Positions 1 through 10,395 of a stretch of DNA of 64,000 nucleotides are shown one piece after another. The stretch's first letter is position 1; each line of letters opens with the position of its first letter. A program made the position numbers and the translations under genes. The stretch covers positions 30,070,131 through 30,134,130 of the forward strand of contig JACMZG010001914.1 of the NCBI GenBank assembly GCA_018340805.1, given 5' to 3'. The notes beneath the pieces were generated by a model that saw nothing but the letters and a program-made list of their open reading frames with translations, was not told the DNA's origin and searched no databases. The DNA is from Microvelia longipes. Taxonomy: Eukaryota > Arthropoda > Insecta > Hemiptera > Veliidae.

Positions 1-1210
1 TCATTATAATTTACTGTTATACATATTAAGCGTTTAAATAAGGGGTTTTATACCTTTTGGGTAGTTTTGTATGTTTAAGTACATTTATGCATTATCCTGA
101 CACTTGTTTGGCATTTTTTAACTAAATGACAAATTAAATAGTTATAACTATCCCCGCAATTTGAGAAGAAATTATATTAAAGTTTAGTACCAAACTAAGT
201 GTGTAACTTTTCTGGTTACAAAGTATATCAAGTATATAAACTATCTAAATATTTATAATTATGTTAGAATAAAAAAAAACATAGCGTAAGACCTTCGCTT
301 TAACAATTCGCTTTTAACAATATTCATAAATCAAAGCGTTTATTTAAAACAAATAAACGCTTGTGTTTCATGAATGCACGCGTTCATGAAACAAAGCGTG
401 CATTTAAAGCATTCTTTAATTATAATTATTTATTCTTGTTAAAAGACATTTTTTTTTTAAAAAAAAGAGTAATCCAGTAAGTAAAATTAAATAGAGAATA
501 CAAATAGTCACATTAATTCTCCTTGTGGAACGCCGAAATTTAAATCAATAAAAATTATACCGCAAATACAACTGTCTCTTCTAATAAAAAAGTCATTGAT
601 TCCTGTTATAATTTTTTGGCATAAAGCTTGCATATATTTATATCTAAGAAACACTGAATTCATTAGAAAAACATAAAAATAACTATAATAAACTAAATTT
701 AAGTAAATAAAGTGATTTCATAGTTTTTTATAAAACGAAAAACTAGTTTTGAAGTGAATAAATTGAAAATAAGGATTATATTTTTAATATGAATGTTGAG
801 ATAGAATTACAGTTTTCGTGTTTCTTTCTTATATGTTACTCTATAGGTATGACAATAAGAAGTTCAGTAATAAATTATCTGATTAGAATAAATTGGTGCG
901 TATATTTTTTAAAAATTGCAACTATTATCAATCAAAAATATTTTTTAAATTGGCGTATTGGTAAAAAAATTTCATATTTGTATTTTAGTCAATTATTCTT
1001 CTTTTTTTTAGTTGACAGACTTTCATTGAAGTGTGTATAAATTAATACCTTCTTTGCTAATATTTTTTTTTTCATAAAAAAAACATCTGTCTATTTTTTT
1101 ACAGATTTCCATTTTTAAACAAGTTATTTTTTAAACTAGGTTGATTTGACCATAGATGGGTATGTCCTAAGAAATAACTAAGTACTGTTATCTTCTTTAA
1201 TAAATATTTA

Positions 1211-1215
<5 letters not shown>
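1..1215. other. AT-rich non-coding stretch
   Basis: No gene is visible. Apart from the hairpin pair listed separately, this is unstructured AT-rich DNA. The one open frame of about 83 codons (789-1040) is rich in Phe/Ile/Tyr, as expected from translated AT-rich DNA. Confidence 0.6.
334..393. repeat. Two adjacent hairpins
   Basis: The first hairpin has 12-bp arms (AAGCGTTTATTT at 334-345 and its complement at 351-362) around a 5-base loop. Directly after it is a second, with 11-bp arms (TGTTTCATGAA at 364-374, complement at 383-393). An AAAGCGTGCATTT echo follows. It may be the remnant of a small foldback element. Confidence 0.6.
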
Positions 1216-1288
<73 letters not shown>

Positions 1289-1291
1289 TAC
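1216..1291. repeat. (TA)n microsatellite
   Basis: Nearly pure TA dinucleotide tract of about 75 bp, self-complementary and able to extrude a cruciform. Confidence 0.97.
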
Positions 1292-3079
1292 TGCTTAGTT
1301 AAGTTAAATAAAGTAACTAGTTAAAACGATTGCAAGATAACTCTGAGTTACACTTGATGTCATTTACAAATAACTTCTCTTATGACGGGTAACTGTTGTT
1401 TTTGCATTTTTTGTAATTTGTTATTAATTACTGCAAAAGGAATACAGGTATTTAAATATAAGTGATCTAGTTTGAGTAATAGATTAATATAAAGATAAAT
1501 TATTGTTGTAATTATCTTTGAAAAAAACATATAAAATATGTATACATGTGAGTAAATATTACCTTTTGAATGGATCTGGATTTGAATGCATAAGTGATTT
1601 ATTTTATTGATAATAAAAAACAAGTAGTTTAAAAAATTAACAAACCTGTCAAGTTTCTTCATTATTTTCGTTTTGAATTCATATGACGTATCTGTTGAAG
1701 CGAAAAATGTGTATTAGGTAGGTAGGACTGTAATCTTTAACGACACGTTGGGCTTTTATTCCTGTTGTCGACGTAGAATAGGCCAAGTTAATACATTATA
1801 CTTTGGGTTCTGGCGACGAAGGTCCTAAACTGTGTAGATTTTAATGGTAATATTTTACCTCCTCCTCTATTTTGTGTTGGATTCCAAAATTCTCTGTTCC
1901 CAAAATTTTAAATTTTTGAGGAACCAATTACCTTTGCTCACTAAAACGACTCTACGTAACGCATCCATATATTTAAATAATAAATTTAATTTTAATAAAT
2001 AACATTAAAATAACAGAAAACTTTAATCTACCTAGATATTTTAATTATTTTATTAGCTCATAAACTGTACTTCTATTTTTTAATAATAAAGTTACAAACA
2101 ATATAACTCTTAAATTTGATGCTTACTCATACAAACGAATAGCAAACGTATTGCAATTAGTATTCACTCTGTTTAAACCAAATTTTAATTTTTTAACATG
2201 GTTCCTTAGAAGTTTTTGTCTGTATATTTAAAATATTTTTGCACATGTATGTCCACAACATGTGACGCATAATTACTTAAACACAGTGTCTCGTATTAGT
2301 TACCAAATCAATGCAAGAGACGTTTAAATTAATAAGAAAAAAATATTACGTTTAACAAATAGAACCAAATAGAAAAAATGTCGCTGTACTATTAAAATAT
2401 CTATGCCTAATAAAGTTTTAATTGATTCTATCTCATATACTTATGTATTCTAATAACAATGTATATTTAAATTATTTAAAACAATTTTCGCGTGTATTTA
2501 CTTATAAGCGTTATCAATTTATGATTTATAAAAAATACAATTATTAAATTTAAATTGTTCTTCTTAGAAACTCTGTACATAAAATTTTATTTTTACAAAC
2601 TCTTAAAAGCCATAGTGTTTCAAAATTTACATTTTTTGGTTTTAAATTCATTTCATTATCTCGCTTTTCTGAAGGCATAGAAGATCAACATTATAATAAC
2701 TAATTAGTTATGCATTTTTTTCTTTTAAATATTTAGTGGATAATTTTCTCATCATCATTTCCTTTGCTTGTCACTTTTTTTGAAATAATAAAAATCACGG
2801 AGGAAAAACGCCCCGGAATTTATAATTAAAAGTGTCACGTGGACCATATTTTAATTCGTTGTTTATGTATTGAGGCTGACGCCTTTAGGGTTCTTTATAA
2901 AACGTATATTTTCAATTCTATCTTTCACATTTTGTTTTAAACTAAAGTTGTTTCACAAAAATTTAAATGAAACAAAAACACTGTTTTTTAAAAGGGAATA
3001 ATAGGCATTATAACTACCATATTTATCCTATTTCGTCTTACTTAATTTGCATAAATCTTATCTTTTCTAAAAATATGTA

Positions 3080-3081
<2 letters not shown>
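1292..3081. other. AT-rich non-coding stretch
   Basis: No gene, RNA or clear repeat recognised. A slightly less AT-rich patch at about 1690-1930 has no sustained open frame and no motif I know. Confidence 0.6.
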
Positions 3082-3159
<78 letters not shown>

Positions 3160-3183
3160 TTATGTGTGTGTGTGTGTGTGTGT
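3082..3183. repeat. (TA)n followed by (TG)n microsatellite
   Basis: About 70 bp of TA repeats interrupted by AATA, then about ten TG units at 3163-3182. The compound TA/TG type recurs in this window, for example at 7190-7521. Confidence 0.97.
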
Positions 3184-4600
3184 AAATATTTAAACTTAAT
3201 TTAAATATTGGATTAAACCCTGCCAATTCTTTTGAATGAAATACTCTGACAATTTGGGTTGTAAGTATAAATATGCATATGAGATTTTTAGGGTTCAATG
3301 TATATGCTTTATCTATAATAATAAATTATTTCCTGTATAATTATAAAATACTAGCGTTCCCCTAAAGGCAAAATTCTGTATAAATATTATAATTATTTAA
3401 ATATAAAAATTATATTTATAATATTGATTTAAAAAGAAAAATTTGTATAATTATAGTAATAACAATAATAATATAATAACATATAATAATAAGATAAAAT
3501 AACGATATTAATAATATTATAGTATAAATTATAAATCGCTTACTGTTTATTCGGTCTTATTTCGCATATGAACGTACCATTCGTATATTTGTGTTGTTTT
3601 CTGTATAACCGACTGCGCCATTTAAACATTTTAAGGAATATTTATTTGTGCAACCAATCTTATTACTAAAAAGGGATATTTTTTATAAATAAATACTACG
3701 AAATTATATCATTTATTCTTAAAGTTTGTAATATTCCTACGCATTAAAAACTCGTTTATCATATTTGTTTATAATCAATTTTTCGTACTTTAAGAATAAA
3801 GCTTACGATCTAAAGATTCTTCTTTTTGGGGCATAAAAGTGGCAAACGGCGTGTAATTCGCAGACAGCTCATGTGTAAAAATTAAGATAATTTAAACTTT
3901 GACAAATTAAAGAATTTTTAATTTATTATTTATTAAAGTTTAAAGAAGAATTGAAACATTATTAATACAATAAACACATCGGTTGACATAAATTTATTTT
4001 AAAAAATTATTAACTGAAGTATATAAATATCTCAACAATATATCTTATATCTATTATGTATAAATCTATTAAAGAAATAATTTTCTACGATCTTTAACTC
4101 CTATTAATAATTTATGTATCTGGATTAAATTACATTTTTCTGTAATCTTTTATAAGTAATAAATTTTTTTCTGTAAATAAGAGTGCATCAAATAACCTTG
4201 GATTAAAAGTAAGGCTTTAAAAATGATAAATAATAAAAATAAAGAAAAATAACTTAAAGATAAAAATATAAAAAAAAGATATTAAAATATATATAATTAA
4301 ATATATAAGATTATTGTATAGTAAAATATTAATTTTTTTTTAAGGAAATGCGTTATTAATAATTAATAAATTAATTTATACGATTATTGTTATTCAATAT
4401 TTAATTCTTCAAATTCTTATGGATATTATTCTTAGCATTGTAAAAATTATAGCAGGTATTAAATTCTGTGCGTTTTGAAGTAGGTGATTCATAGAAAAAT
4501 GTAGTATAAAAATGATGTGTTAAAATGAATGTATTTGATTCAGGCTTATAGTTGAAAGGAATTTATCTAAGTGTTTTTTTTTTCTATGATATAACATTGT
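3184..4600. other. AT-rich non-coding stretch
   Basis: Very AT-rich, with runs of ATAATA-type low complexity at 3400-3540. No gene or structured repeat seen. Confidence 0.6.
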
Positions 4601-4610
4601 ATTGATGATT

Positions 4611-4910
4611 TTATTTCTTTTTGGGCACTCGATGGGATAAAAATTAACAGCATTAATGTTTCTAAAATAGGGAACACATTAATTAAAATAACCTTATATA
4701 CTTGTGTATTTTTACCCACTATCACTAATCAATACATTATTATTTTTAGGATTAGTCTTCATTGTTTTATGTTTATTTCTTTCCGGACACTCGATGGGAC
4801 GGAATAAAATTCAACAATTCACTTCATCAAAACGATATTTCGCCTTAATTAGGATTCACAAGGCATATTCATGTTTTAAAGAATACCTAAAAATTTACAA
4901 AAAATCTAAT
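4611..4910 (+). repeat. Dispersed repeat fragment, GACACTCGATGGGA family
   Basis: A block with the core CACTCGATGGGA occurs twice here (about 4611-4646 and 4776-4810). The second continues into CACAAGGCATATTCATGTTT (4857-4876). The same order of core, spacer and CACAAGGCATATTTATGTTT recurs at 56425-56510, so this is a diverged dispersed family. No coding motif seen. Confidence 0.5.
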
Positions 4911-4957
4911 TATTACCTAAATGTAATTATAATTGGTATATTATTTTTAAATTCAAC

Positions 4958-5169
4958 AGATCTAAAGCATGCTCAAGTTCAAAAAGAAAAACAAACCATC
5001 CACTACTTACAAATATACTTATATTTGTTGACATTATAGTTAAATTACTATAATGTCAGATTATTCTAAAGAAATTATTATAGTGCTATATTAAAAAAAA
5101 ATATTATATTAATATAACTATGTATATATGTAAGTAGTTGATGTCTTGTTTTGAGTATGCTTTAGGTCT
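4958..5169. mobile_element. Foldback/MITE-like element with nested hairpin
   Basis: The left arm begins AGATCTAAAGCATGCTCAAG at 4958. The reverse complement of the right end (about 5123-5169) reads AGACCTAAAGCATACTCAAA, and similarity continues through the CACTACTTACAAATATA region. The arms are diverged and about 50-60 bp long. At the centre is a perfect 12-bp-arm hairpin, TGACATTATAGT at 5029-5040 and its complement at 5047-5058. There is no transposase, so it would be a non-autonomous DNA element. TGCTTTAGGT is duplicated just outside the right end. Confidence 0.65.
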
Positions 5170-5300
5170 ATGCTTTAGGTATGTAATATATCTACAGTAT
5201 GGAAAAAACTCTAAAATGATTTAATGTAAACCAGTATCTGACGAAAGAATTAGTTTCTACATTTTGACGTTCAATAACTATAATAAAATAACCAGATATG

Positions 5301-5553
5301 TATATCAATTCTGCCTCCGTAGCCGCGGTCATATAGTACTGGATTTCGGCACCGGAGGTCTGGGGTTCACAGCCTGGGGCTATGCTCTCAGTTTTTTTAT
5401 GAATAGAATTTGTTGTAAAAAGATTTCGCGAACTTTAGCTTTACTTTGAGCATAGTAGATGCGATCCACTCGAGGTGGTTCCCGCAGGGCGAATACCCTG
5501 AAGGGCCGAAGGGCCCTAACACGGGCATTATTATATTATTATTATATCAATTC
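5301..5553 (+). mobile_element. tRNA-derived SINE, copy 1, with target-site duplication
   Basis: The element body spans 5312-5542 and is flanked by an 11-bp direct repeat TATATCAATTC (5301-5311 and 5543-5553). The head TGCCTCCGTAGCCGCGGTC resembles a tRNA 5' end with an A-box-like segment. GGGGTTCACAGCC at 5361-5373 matches a B box, so a pol III promoter is plausible. The 3' part carries the family signature GTGGTTCCCGCAGGG, then GAAGGGCCGAAGGGCCCTAA, then a (TTA)n tail. Clean duplications and an intact tail suggest a fairly young insertion. The same family is at 14352, 23268 and 30485, with a fragment near 36030. Confidence 0.88.
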
Positions 5554-6930
5554 ATTTTCAACATAATGTCTTTATAACCTTTAAAGATAAGGGCTAAACG
5601 TTAAAAAATCCTTATGATTGCCCTTAACTTCCCTTAAGCTTAAAAGTTTAGCAAACATCAATCAAATCTTTACAATCAAATACAAATTTATTGTTCAAAT
5701 AATTTGTCTCATTTGCTGCAATTTGATCATTAACTGAAATGAACAAACAAGGTTCACCAGAATGGACAATGCATTTCTCCCTTAAAAATGGTTTATTGTA
5801 AATCATTGAGTATATATATTTTTATATACTCAAAAATAAAGGTATTAGTGCACTAAGTTCTACGAACATCAGATATGTCTGGAACAACAGTCCCGGAACT
5901 AGATTCTTTAATAGAAGAGCATCACAGCTATTTTAACTCCTATGCGTGTTTAACCTACATAGAAATTTCACAAAACATTTGTTATGTTTGTTATTTAAAA
6001 AAAAAATAATTCGCCTTTATCTATATTTTATTTTTTACTCCACTTTTTACTGACCTTTTAACTAACTAATACGCTGATAATGAAATATAAATTTAATTTT
6101 TTTTTAACTTTCTTTTTGTAATGCAATAAAATCATTTTATACATAAAATATATATTTTGTACGTATAAATGTTCAAAAAAAGCTAAAAAAATAATTTATA
6201 CGTTTCATTAACTTGACTGGAGAGAAATAGTTCTAATTCAGTCGTAAACACTGCCAACATCACTCTATTTTTTTTAAGTTGGTAGAATGAGAAGCTAGAT
6301 CTTGTAATTAATACCAGTTTAACCAGTCCATTGGCAAATCCTAGGTGGTTTAATTTGTCAACATTATATGTTTTATAAATTCTGCGATACATTTTTAATA
6401 ATTAACGGATGTTGAGTAATAGTATAAGATGCATTTTTGATAAAAGATTCGTGAGAAAATTGAAAAAAATTGTTTCATTAACATTATTTTTTATTTTCTA
6501 TTTAAATTATATATTTTTGTACTTATTTCATTAAATATAGTCTCTTATAACCGTTAAACACATTCAAAGGTATTTAAAAGAGGTTATAAAAATAAAGACC
6601 ACAGCTTAGTCTGATTTATATCAATATTAGTTTAAATATAAGGTTAATTATGTAGAATGTGTTCATGAAATTATGAATAATTATTCATTGATTCATTAGA
6701 ATTATGTTAAATTTTTTTTATCAAATCTATGCTTCAAGATAGCCGTTTCTATTATGATTGGATCCAATGTAAGAAGTTATTTGTCGCCCAATAAATCAAA
6801 ACGCTACATTAATCAAGGATTCCGCGATTTCTAAACTCGTTGTTTGTTATTGTACTATTATCTCCCTCTTAAAGGTAAAATCTTAAACTTACCTAATGAG
6901 AAACAAGTCGTTGCTCATCAGCAGTAATTA
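5554..6930. other. AT-rich non-coding stretch
   Basis: No gene seen. It includes a small hairpin TGAGTATATA...TATATACTCA (5807-5832). An open frame of 69 codons at 6183-6392 has no recognisable feature. Confidence 0.6.
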
Positions 6931-6934
6931 TATC

Positions 6935-7110
6935 CCTCGGCCATGCATGGTGAGTTAACTAAATGGTTGCCTCGGCAAGCCTAGGGAACCAACTTCATAA
7001 ATCACTCGGCAAGCAACGAAACCCAACTATATAAATTTCTCTGCAAGCCGAGAAAAATTAAACGGATTAAAATTAACATGGTTTCTTCGGGATTAGCCTC
7101 GGCATCCAAC
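6935..7110. repeat. Degenerate tandem repeat with CTCGGCAAGC core
   Basis: CCTCGGC or CTCGGCAAGC recurs at intervals of roughly 40-60 bp, with companion words such as GGAACCAACTT and AACCCAACTAT. It looks like an old minisatellite. Similar wording (CCCTCGGCTTACGCCTTAGGAACCAAC) appears at 53595-53625. Confidence 0.45.
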
Positions 7111-7186
7111 TTCCAATATATTATATATTTATACAAGTTATTTGATTTGATCAGACAAATAGTATCTGCGTAGATACCATGTATAT

Positions 7187-7189
<3 letters not shown>

Positions 7190-7224
<35 letters not shown>

Positions 7225-7229
7225 CATAC

Positions 7230-7291
<62 letters not shown>

Positions 7292-7447
7292 ATATATATA
7301 TATATATATAATATATATGTGTGTGTGATTTGGTCTCTAAGGATTTACCTTAAATATTAAACTTTGTTTATTTGGGTTTAAGTTTTATTTAGCCCAAGTG
7401 AGCTTTCGAGTTTAAATATCGTTTGTGGGTGTGTGTGTGTGTGTGTG

Positions 7448-7521
<74 letters not shown>
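7190..7521. repeat. Two (TA)n arrays flanking a unique spacer, with (TG)n
   Basis: The first TA array spans about 7190-7315 and ends in TGTGTGTG. A spacer of about 110 bp follows, then (TG)n at 7427-7448 and a second TA array to 7521. Confidence 0.95.
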
Positions 7522-7525
<4 letters not shown>

Positions 7526-8497
7526 GTAAATATGCGCACCAATTAGAATAAAATCAGAAGAATTGTATCCGTAATCAATTCTGAATTTAATTCTTCTGTA
7601 ATTATTAATAAATTTGATGTTACATTAAAGAAATGTAACATGTCTATAAATATGAACCTGTATGTTATCTCAAGGTCTTGTAGAGACACAGTTATTATAA
7701 GCTGCTACTCAAACTCAATTAACTGACTAACTGTTATTTATATTTTTATAAGAATGTGTTCTTCTATAATTATCAAGTCATTTCTGTATCAGTGTAATTC
7801 TTAAGTGACACTTAGTTACATCTAAACCATGATGGAAATGGTCAATTGCCTAGGAGGAGGGACTTTTCATGGATTTTTTTGCTGAGAATTATACGATGTC
7901 AGTGGTTATTTAATTTAAAATAGATTCTAGGATCATAGCTGTATGATTTAAAGATCGCGTTATAGCAACAGGTTCTTTAGAGAGACCGTATTTCTAACTT
8001 AATGTCTGACAAGTTAATTTTTACATGTAACTTAAAGATAATATTTAAGATATTTTTTTACTCCTTATTATTTATATTTATAATTTCTACTTACGGTATA
8101 CATATACTTTTACCTAGACCAGATTACTGTAAAATAATATATAGTTAGAGAAGTTGATAAAAATATAGATTCAGTCAGTACATTTAGACTTTAGAAACAG
8201 TGTAACCTCACTCATACTCTGATAAGCAGGACTCGATACCTAAAATAACTCTATGCATAAACATATTGCAAGATTATAGATCATTGCATCTAACCACATC
8301 TATATAATGATATTAATATTAAATCTAATCCCTGAAGACACATATCTAAGTAAAAAAACATACCTAAGTACATGATACTCCTCTTGCTTGAGTGCAATTA
8401 CTGGATTGTTTCTCTAACATGCCTTTCCATGCCACTAAAACTGCATCAACCCTCATACTTGTAGCAAAAATTGTTGTTGTAGTATTTAATACAAAAT
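7522..8497. other. AT-rich non-coding stretch
   Basis: No gene, RNA or repeat recognised. Confidence 0.6.
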
Positions 8498-9198
8498 GTT
8501 AAAATTCTGGCGCGGTGGTCCGCATGTCGGGCGAATTTCCTTTGGATGCGTGTTTCCGTGCTTTTTACATTATATAAGTTTACAACTAGTAAATAAATAA
8601 TTCCGGCGCGGTGGTCCGCTGTCGGGCGAATTTCATTTAGAATGCGTGTTTCCGTGCTAAACAACCCATTTCTTGCTTATGCAAGAACCATGCCCATTGC
8701 GTGGTTCCGGTTCATGCTTTAGAACCTAAGCAGTTACTCAATTGTCAAGCACTGCTCGTAACTCATTTTGTCTGTATTTTCCAAAGGAAATGCGCTAAAA
8801 CCTTTAAAGATAACTGACTAAGCTTAAAGATAAGTATAACTAATCTTTAAACTAGTGCAAATAATAGTGCGTACTTCTAATTTTAGAGGCATAGTTTTGT
8901 ACAACAACTGGATGATTATGCGCATTTCCTTTGGAAAATACAGACAAAATGAGTTACGAGCAGTGCTTGACAATTGAGTAACTGCTTAGGTTCTAAAGCG
9001 CTATGGGCATGGTTCTTGCATAAGCAAGAAATGGGTTGTTTAGCACGGAAACACGCATTCTAAATGAAATTCGCCCGACAGCGGACCACCGCGCCGGAAT
9101 TATTTATTTACTAGTTGTAAACTTATATAATGTAAAAAGCACGGAAACACGCATCCAAAGGAAATTCGCCCGACATGCGGACCACCGCGCCAGAATTA
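8498..9198. repeat. Large, nearly perfect inverted repeat (foldback)
   Basis: The left arm 8498-8784 and right arm 8919-9198 are reverse complements with very few differences; the main one is about 16 bp (GTGGTTCCGGTTCAT region, 8702-8717) present only in the left arm. The centre (8785-8918) is unique AT-rich DNA. Each arm holds two copies of a GC-rich module beginning GCACGGAAACACGCATCC, passing through AAATTCGCCCGACATGCGG and ending ACCACCGCGCC. The symmetry gives mirrored short open frames (8446-8664 minus, 9036-9254 plus) that are not genes. Near-identity of the arms implies recent formation or gene conversion. Confidence 0.9.
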
Positions 9199-9336
9199 TT
9201 TTTAGTTGTAAACTTATATTAAAAAAAACGATAAAAAATAATTGTCCCTACTAGGATTTGAACCCAGGTACTCTGGGTTTGAGAGCTCGCATCCAAAGGA
9301 AATTCGCCCGACATGCGGAACACCGCGCCAGAATTA
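9150..9336 (+). repeat. Tandem copies of the GC-rich foldback module
   Basis: The module (GCATCCAAAGGAAATTCGCC through CACCGCGCCAGAATTATT) at 9150-9200 recurs at 9289-9340, each followed by TAGTTGTAAACTTATAT and an A-rich patch ending ACGATAAAAA. The cluster therefore extends beyond the foldback as a direct duplication of roughly 140 bp. Confidence 0.75.
9241..9290 (-). repeat. tRNA-like 3' half (B box), remnant
   Basis: On the minus strand, CTGGGTTCAAATCCTAG forms a T-arm-like stem-loop with the B box GGGTTCAAATCC, followed by TAGGGACA. Only the 3' half of a tRNA-like fold is visible, so this is a SINE or tRNA pseudogene piece rather than a functional tRNA. Confidence 0.45.
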
Positions 9337-9384
9337 TTTTCTAGTTGTAAACTTATATTTAGTAAAAAAAAAAACGATAAAAAT

Positions 9385-9478
9385 TATCGACCCTTCCAGG
9401 ATGTGAACCCAGGTACCCTGAGTTTGAGTGGTCGTATTGACTCCGGACCACTGCCATTCAACTCAGAGGCCCAAAAAA
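9385..9478 (-). repeat. tRNA-like/SINE head remnant
   Basis: Read on the minus strand it runs from GGGCCTCTGAGTTGAATGGC (A-box-like) to CTGGGTTCACATCCTGG (B box and T-arm-like), about the size of a tRNA with a long variable arm. It shares its 3' half with 9241-9290, so it is a repeated tRNA-derived unit. I would not call a working tRNA: the acceptor stem does not close well by eye. Confidence 0.45.
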
Positions 9479-9640
9479 CATTGAAAACGACACCCTACTC
9501 GAAATTTAATTTTCAACGACCGTAATGTTGGTTTTCTATATTTTTTGTGGTTTTTTCGACTTTTTGGTAACTTAAAGTGGTCGTATCGTCTTCGGACCGG
9601 TTTCATTCGATTCAGCGTCTCAAAAAACATAAATATTGAC
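9428..9640. repeat. Diverged direct repeat, GGTCGTATnG family
   Basis: GGTCGTATTGACTCCGGACC (9431-9450) and GGTCGTATCGTCTTCGGACC (9580-9599) are followed by similar CATTCRAYTCAG and CAAAAAACAT segments, giving a direct repeat spaced about 150 bp. The first copy overlaps the tRNA-like remnant. Confidence 0.55.
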
Positions 9641-9846
9641 CTTTTTCGCGGCAAAAAATATTAACCCTAAATTTTGCTGATTTTTTAAAAATTTCGCTGA
9701 CTCAGCAAACCGGGTTAATGACGTCACAAAAACCTGGTTTTCAATAGGGTTCGTGTCCTCCCGAAGGTTGATTTTTGTACCAAGTTTGGTTAAAAAATAT
9801 TAATCCGTTAGAAAGATAGAGTGTTTACAAGAAAGTGTCTAGAAAT

Positions 9847-9855
9847 ACATATATA

Positions 9856-9932
<77 letters not shown>

Positions 9933-9935
9933 CGT
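9847..9935. repeat. (TA)n plus poly-T
   Basis: TA array of about 65 bp followed by a T run of about 18. Confidence 0.95.
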
Positions 9936-9995
9936 CATTAGGGACCTCTGAAACGGATTTGTGTCGTGGTCCGAGGTTCGAATTCCGCCAATACG
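9936..9995 (+). repeat. tRNA-like B-box fragment
   Basis: GGTCCGAGGTTCGAATTCCG contains a good B box (GGTTCGAATTCC). Upstream, GGGACCTCTGAAACGG resembles the head of the remnant at 9385-9478. Just downstream, AGCGAATTTTTTCCTAAAGG folds back on AAATTCGCT (10009-10037). Probably a SINE fragment. Confidence 0.4.
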
Positions 9996-10139
9996 CCTAT
10001 CCCCATTAGCGAATTTTTTCCTAAAGGAAATTCGCTAAAAAAAGCCTGATCGAGAAATAAAACAATCACTATTACTATGCAGGTAAAGGTTTAGAGTATT
10101 ATTAAATTTGTTCAATGACAGACTAGATAATTAATATAC

Positions 10140-10395
10140 TTTATGGATGTATGTTATTATATGTATTGATTTATATGTGATATGTGCAGTGTGTATGTGT
10201 GATATATGTAATGTATATTTGGTATGTGCAGTGTATATGTTTGATATATGTAATTTATATGTGATATGTTTGGTATACATCAATTATAAGTTAAATATGT
10301 AATTTATATGTGATATGAGTAATTTATATATGTATATGATGTGTGTAGTGTATATGTGATATTAGTGTATATTGTGATATGTGAAGATAAGTCAT
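10140..10395 (+). repeat. Degenerate TATATGTGATATGT tandem repeat
   Basis: Repeated words TATATGTGATATG, GTGCAGTGTATATGT and GATATATGTAATTTATATGTG recur irregularly over about 250 bp. It is a decayed minisatellite with a roughly 35-40 bp period. Confidence 0.7.

Noticed and set aside
8446..9254. Two identical small proteins on opposite strands (a toxin-antitoxin-like or duplicated gene idea)
   Set aside because: They are mirror images created by the inverted repeat and contain the non-coding module; no start context or motif.
9241..9478. Functional tRNA genes
   Set aside because: B boxes are present but acceptor stems and full cloverleaf pairing cannot be formed convincingly by eye.
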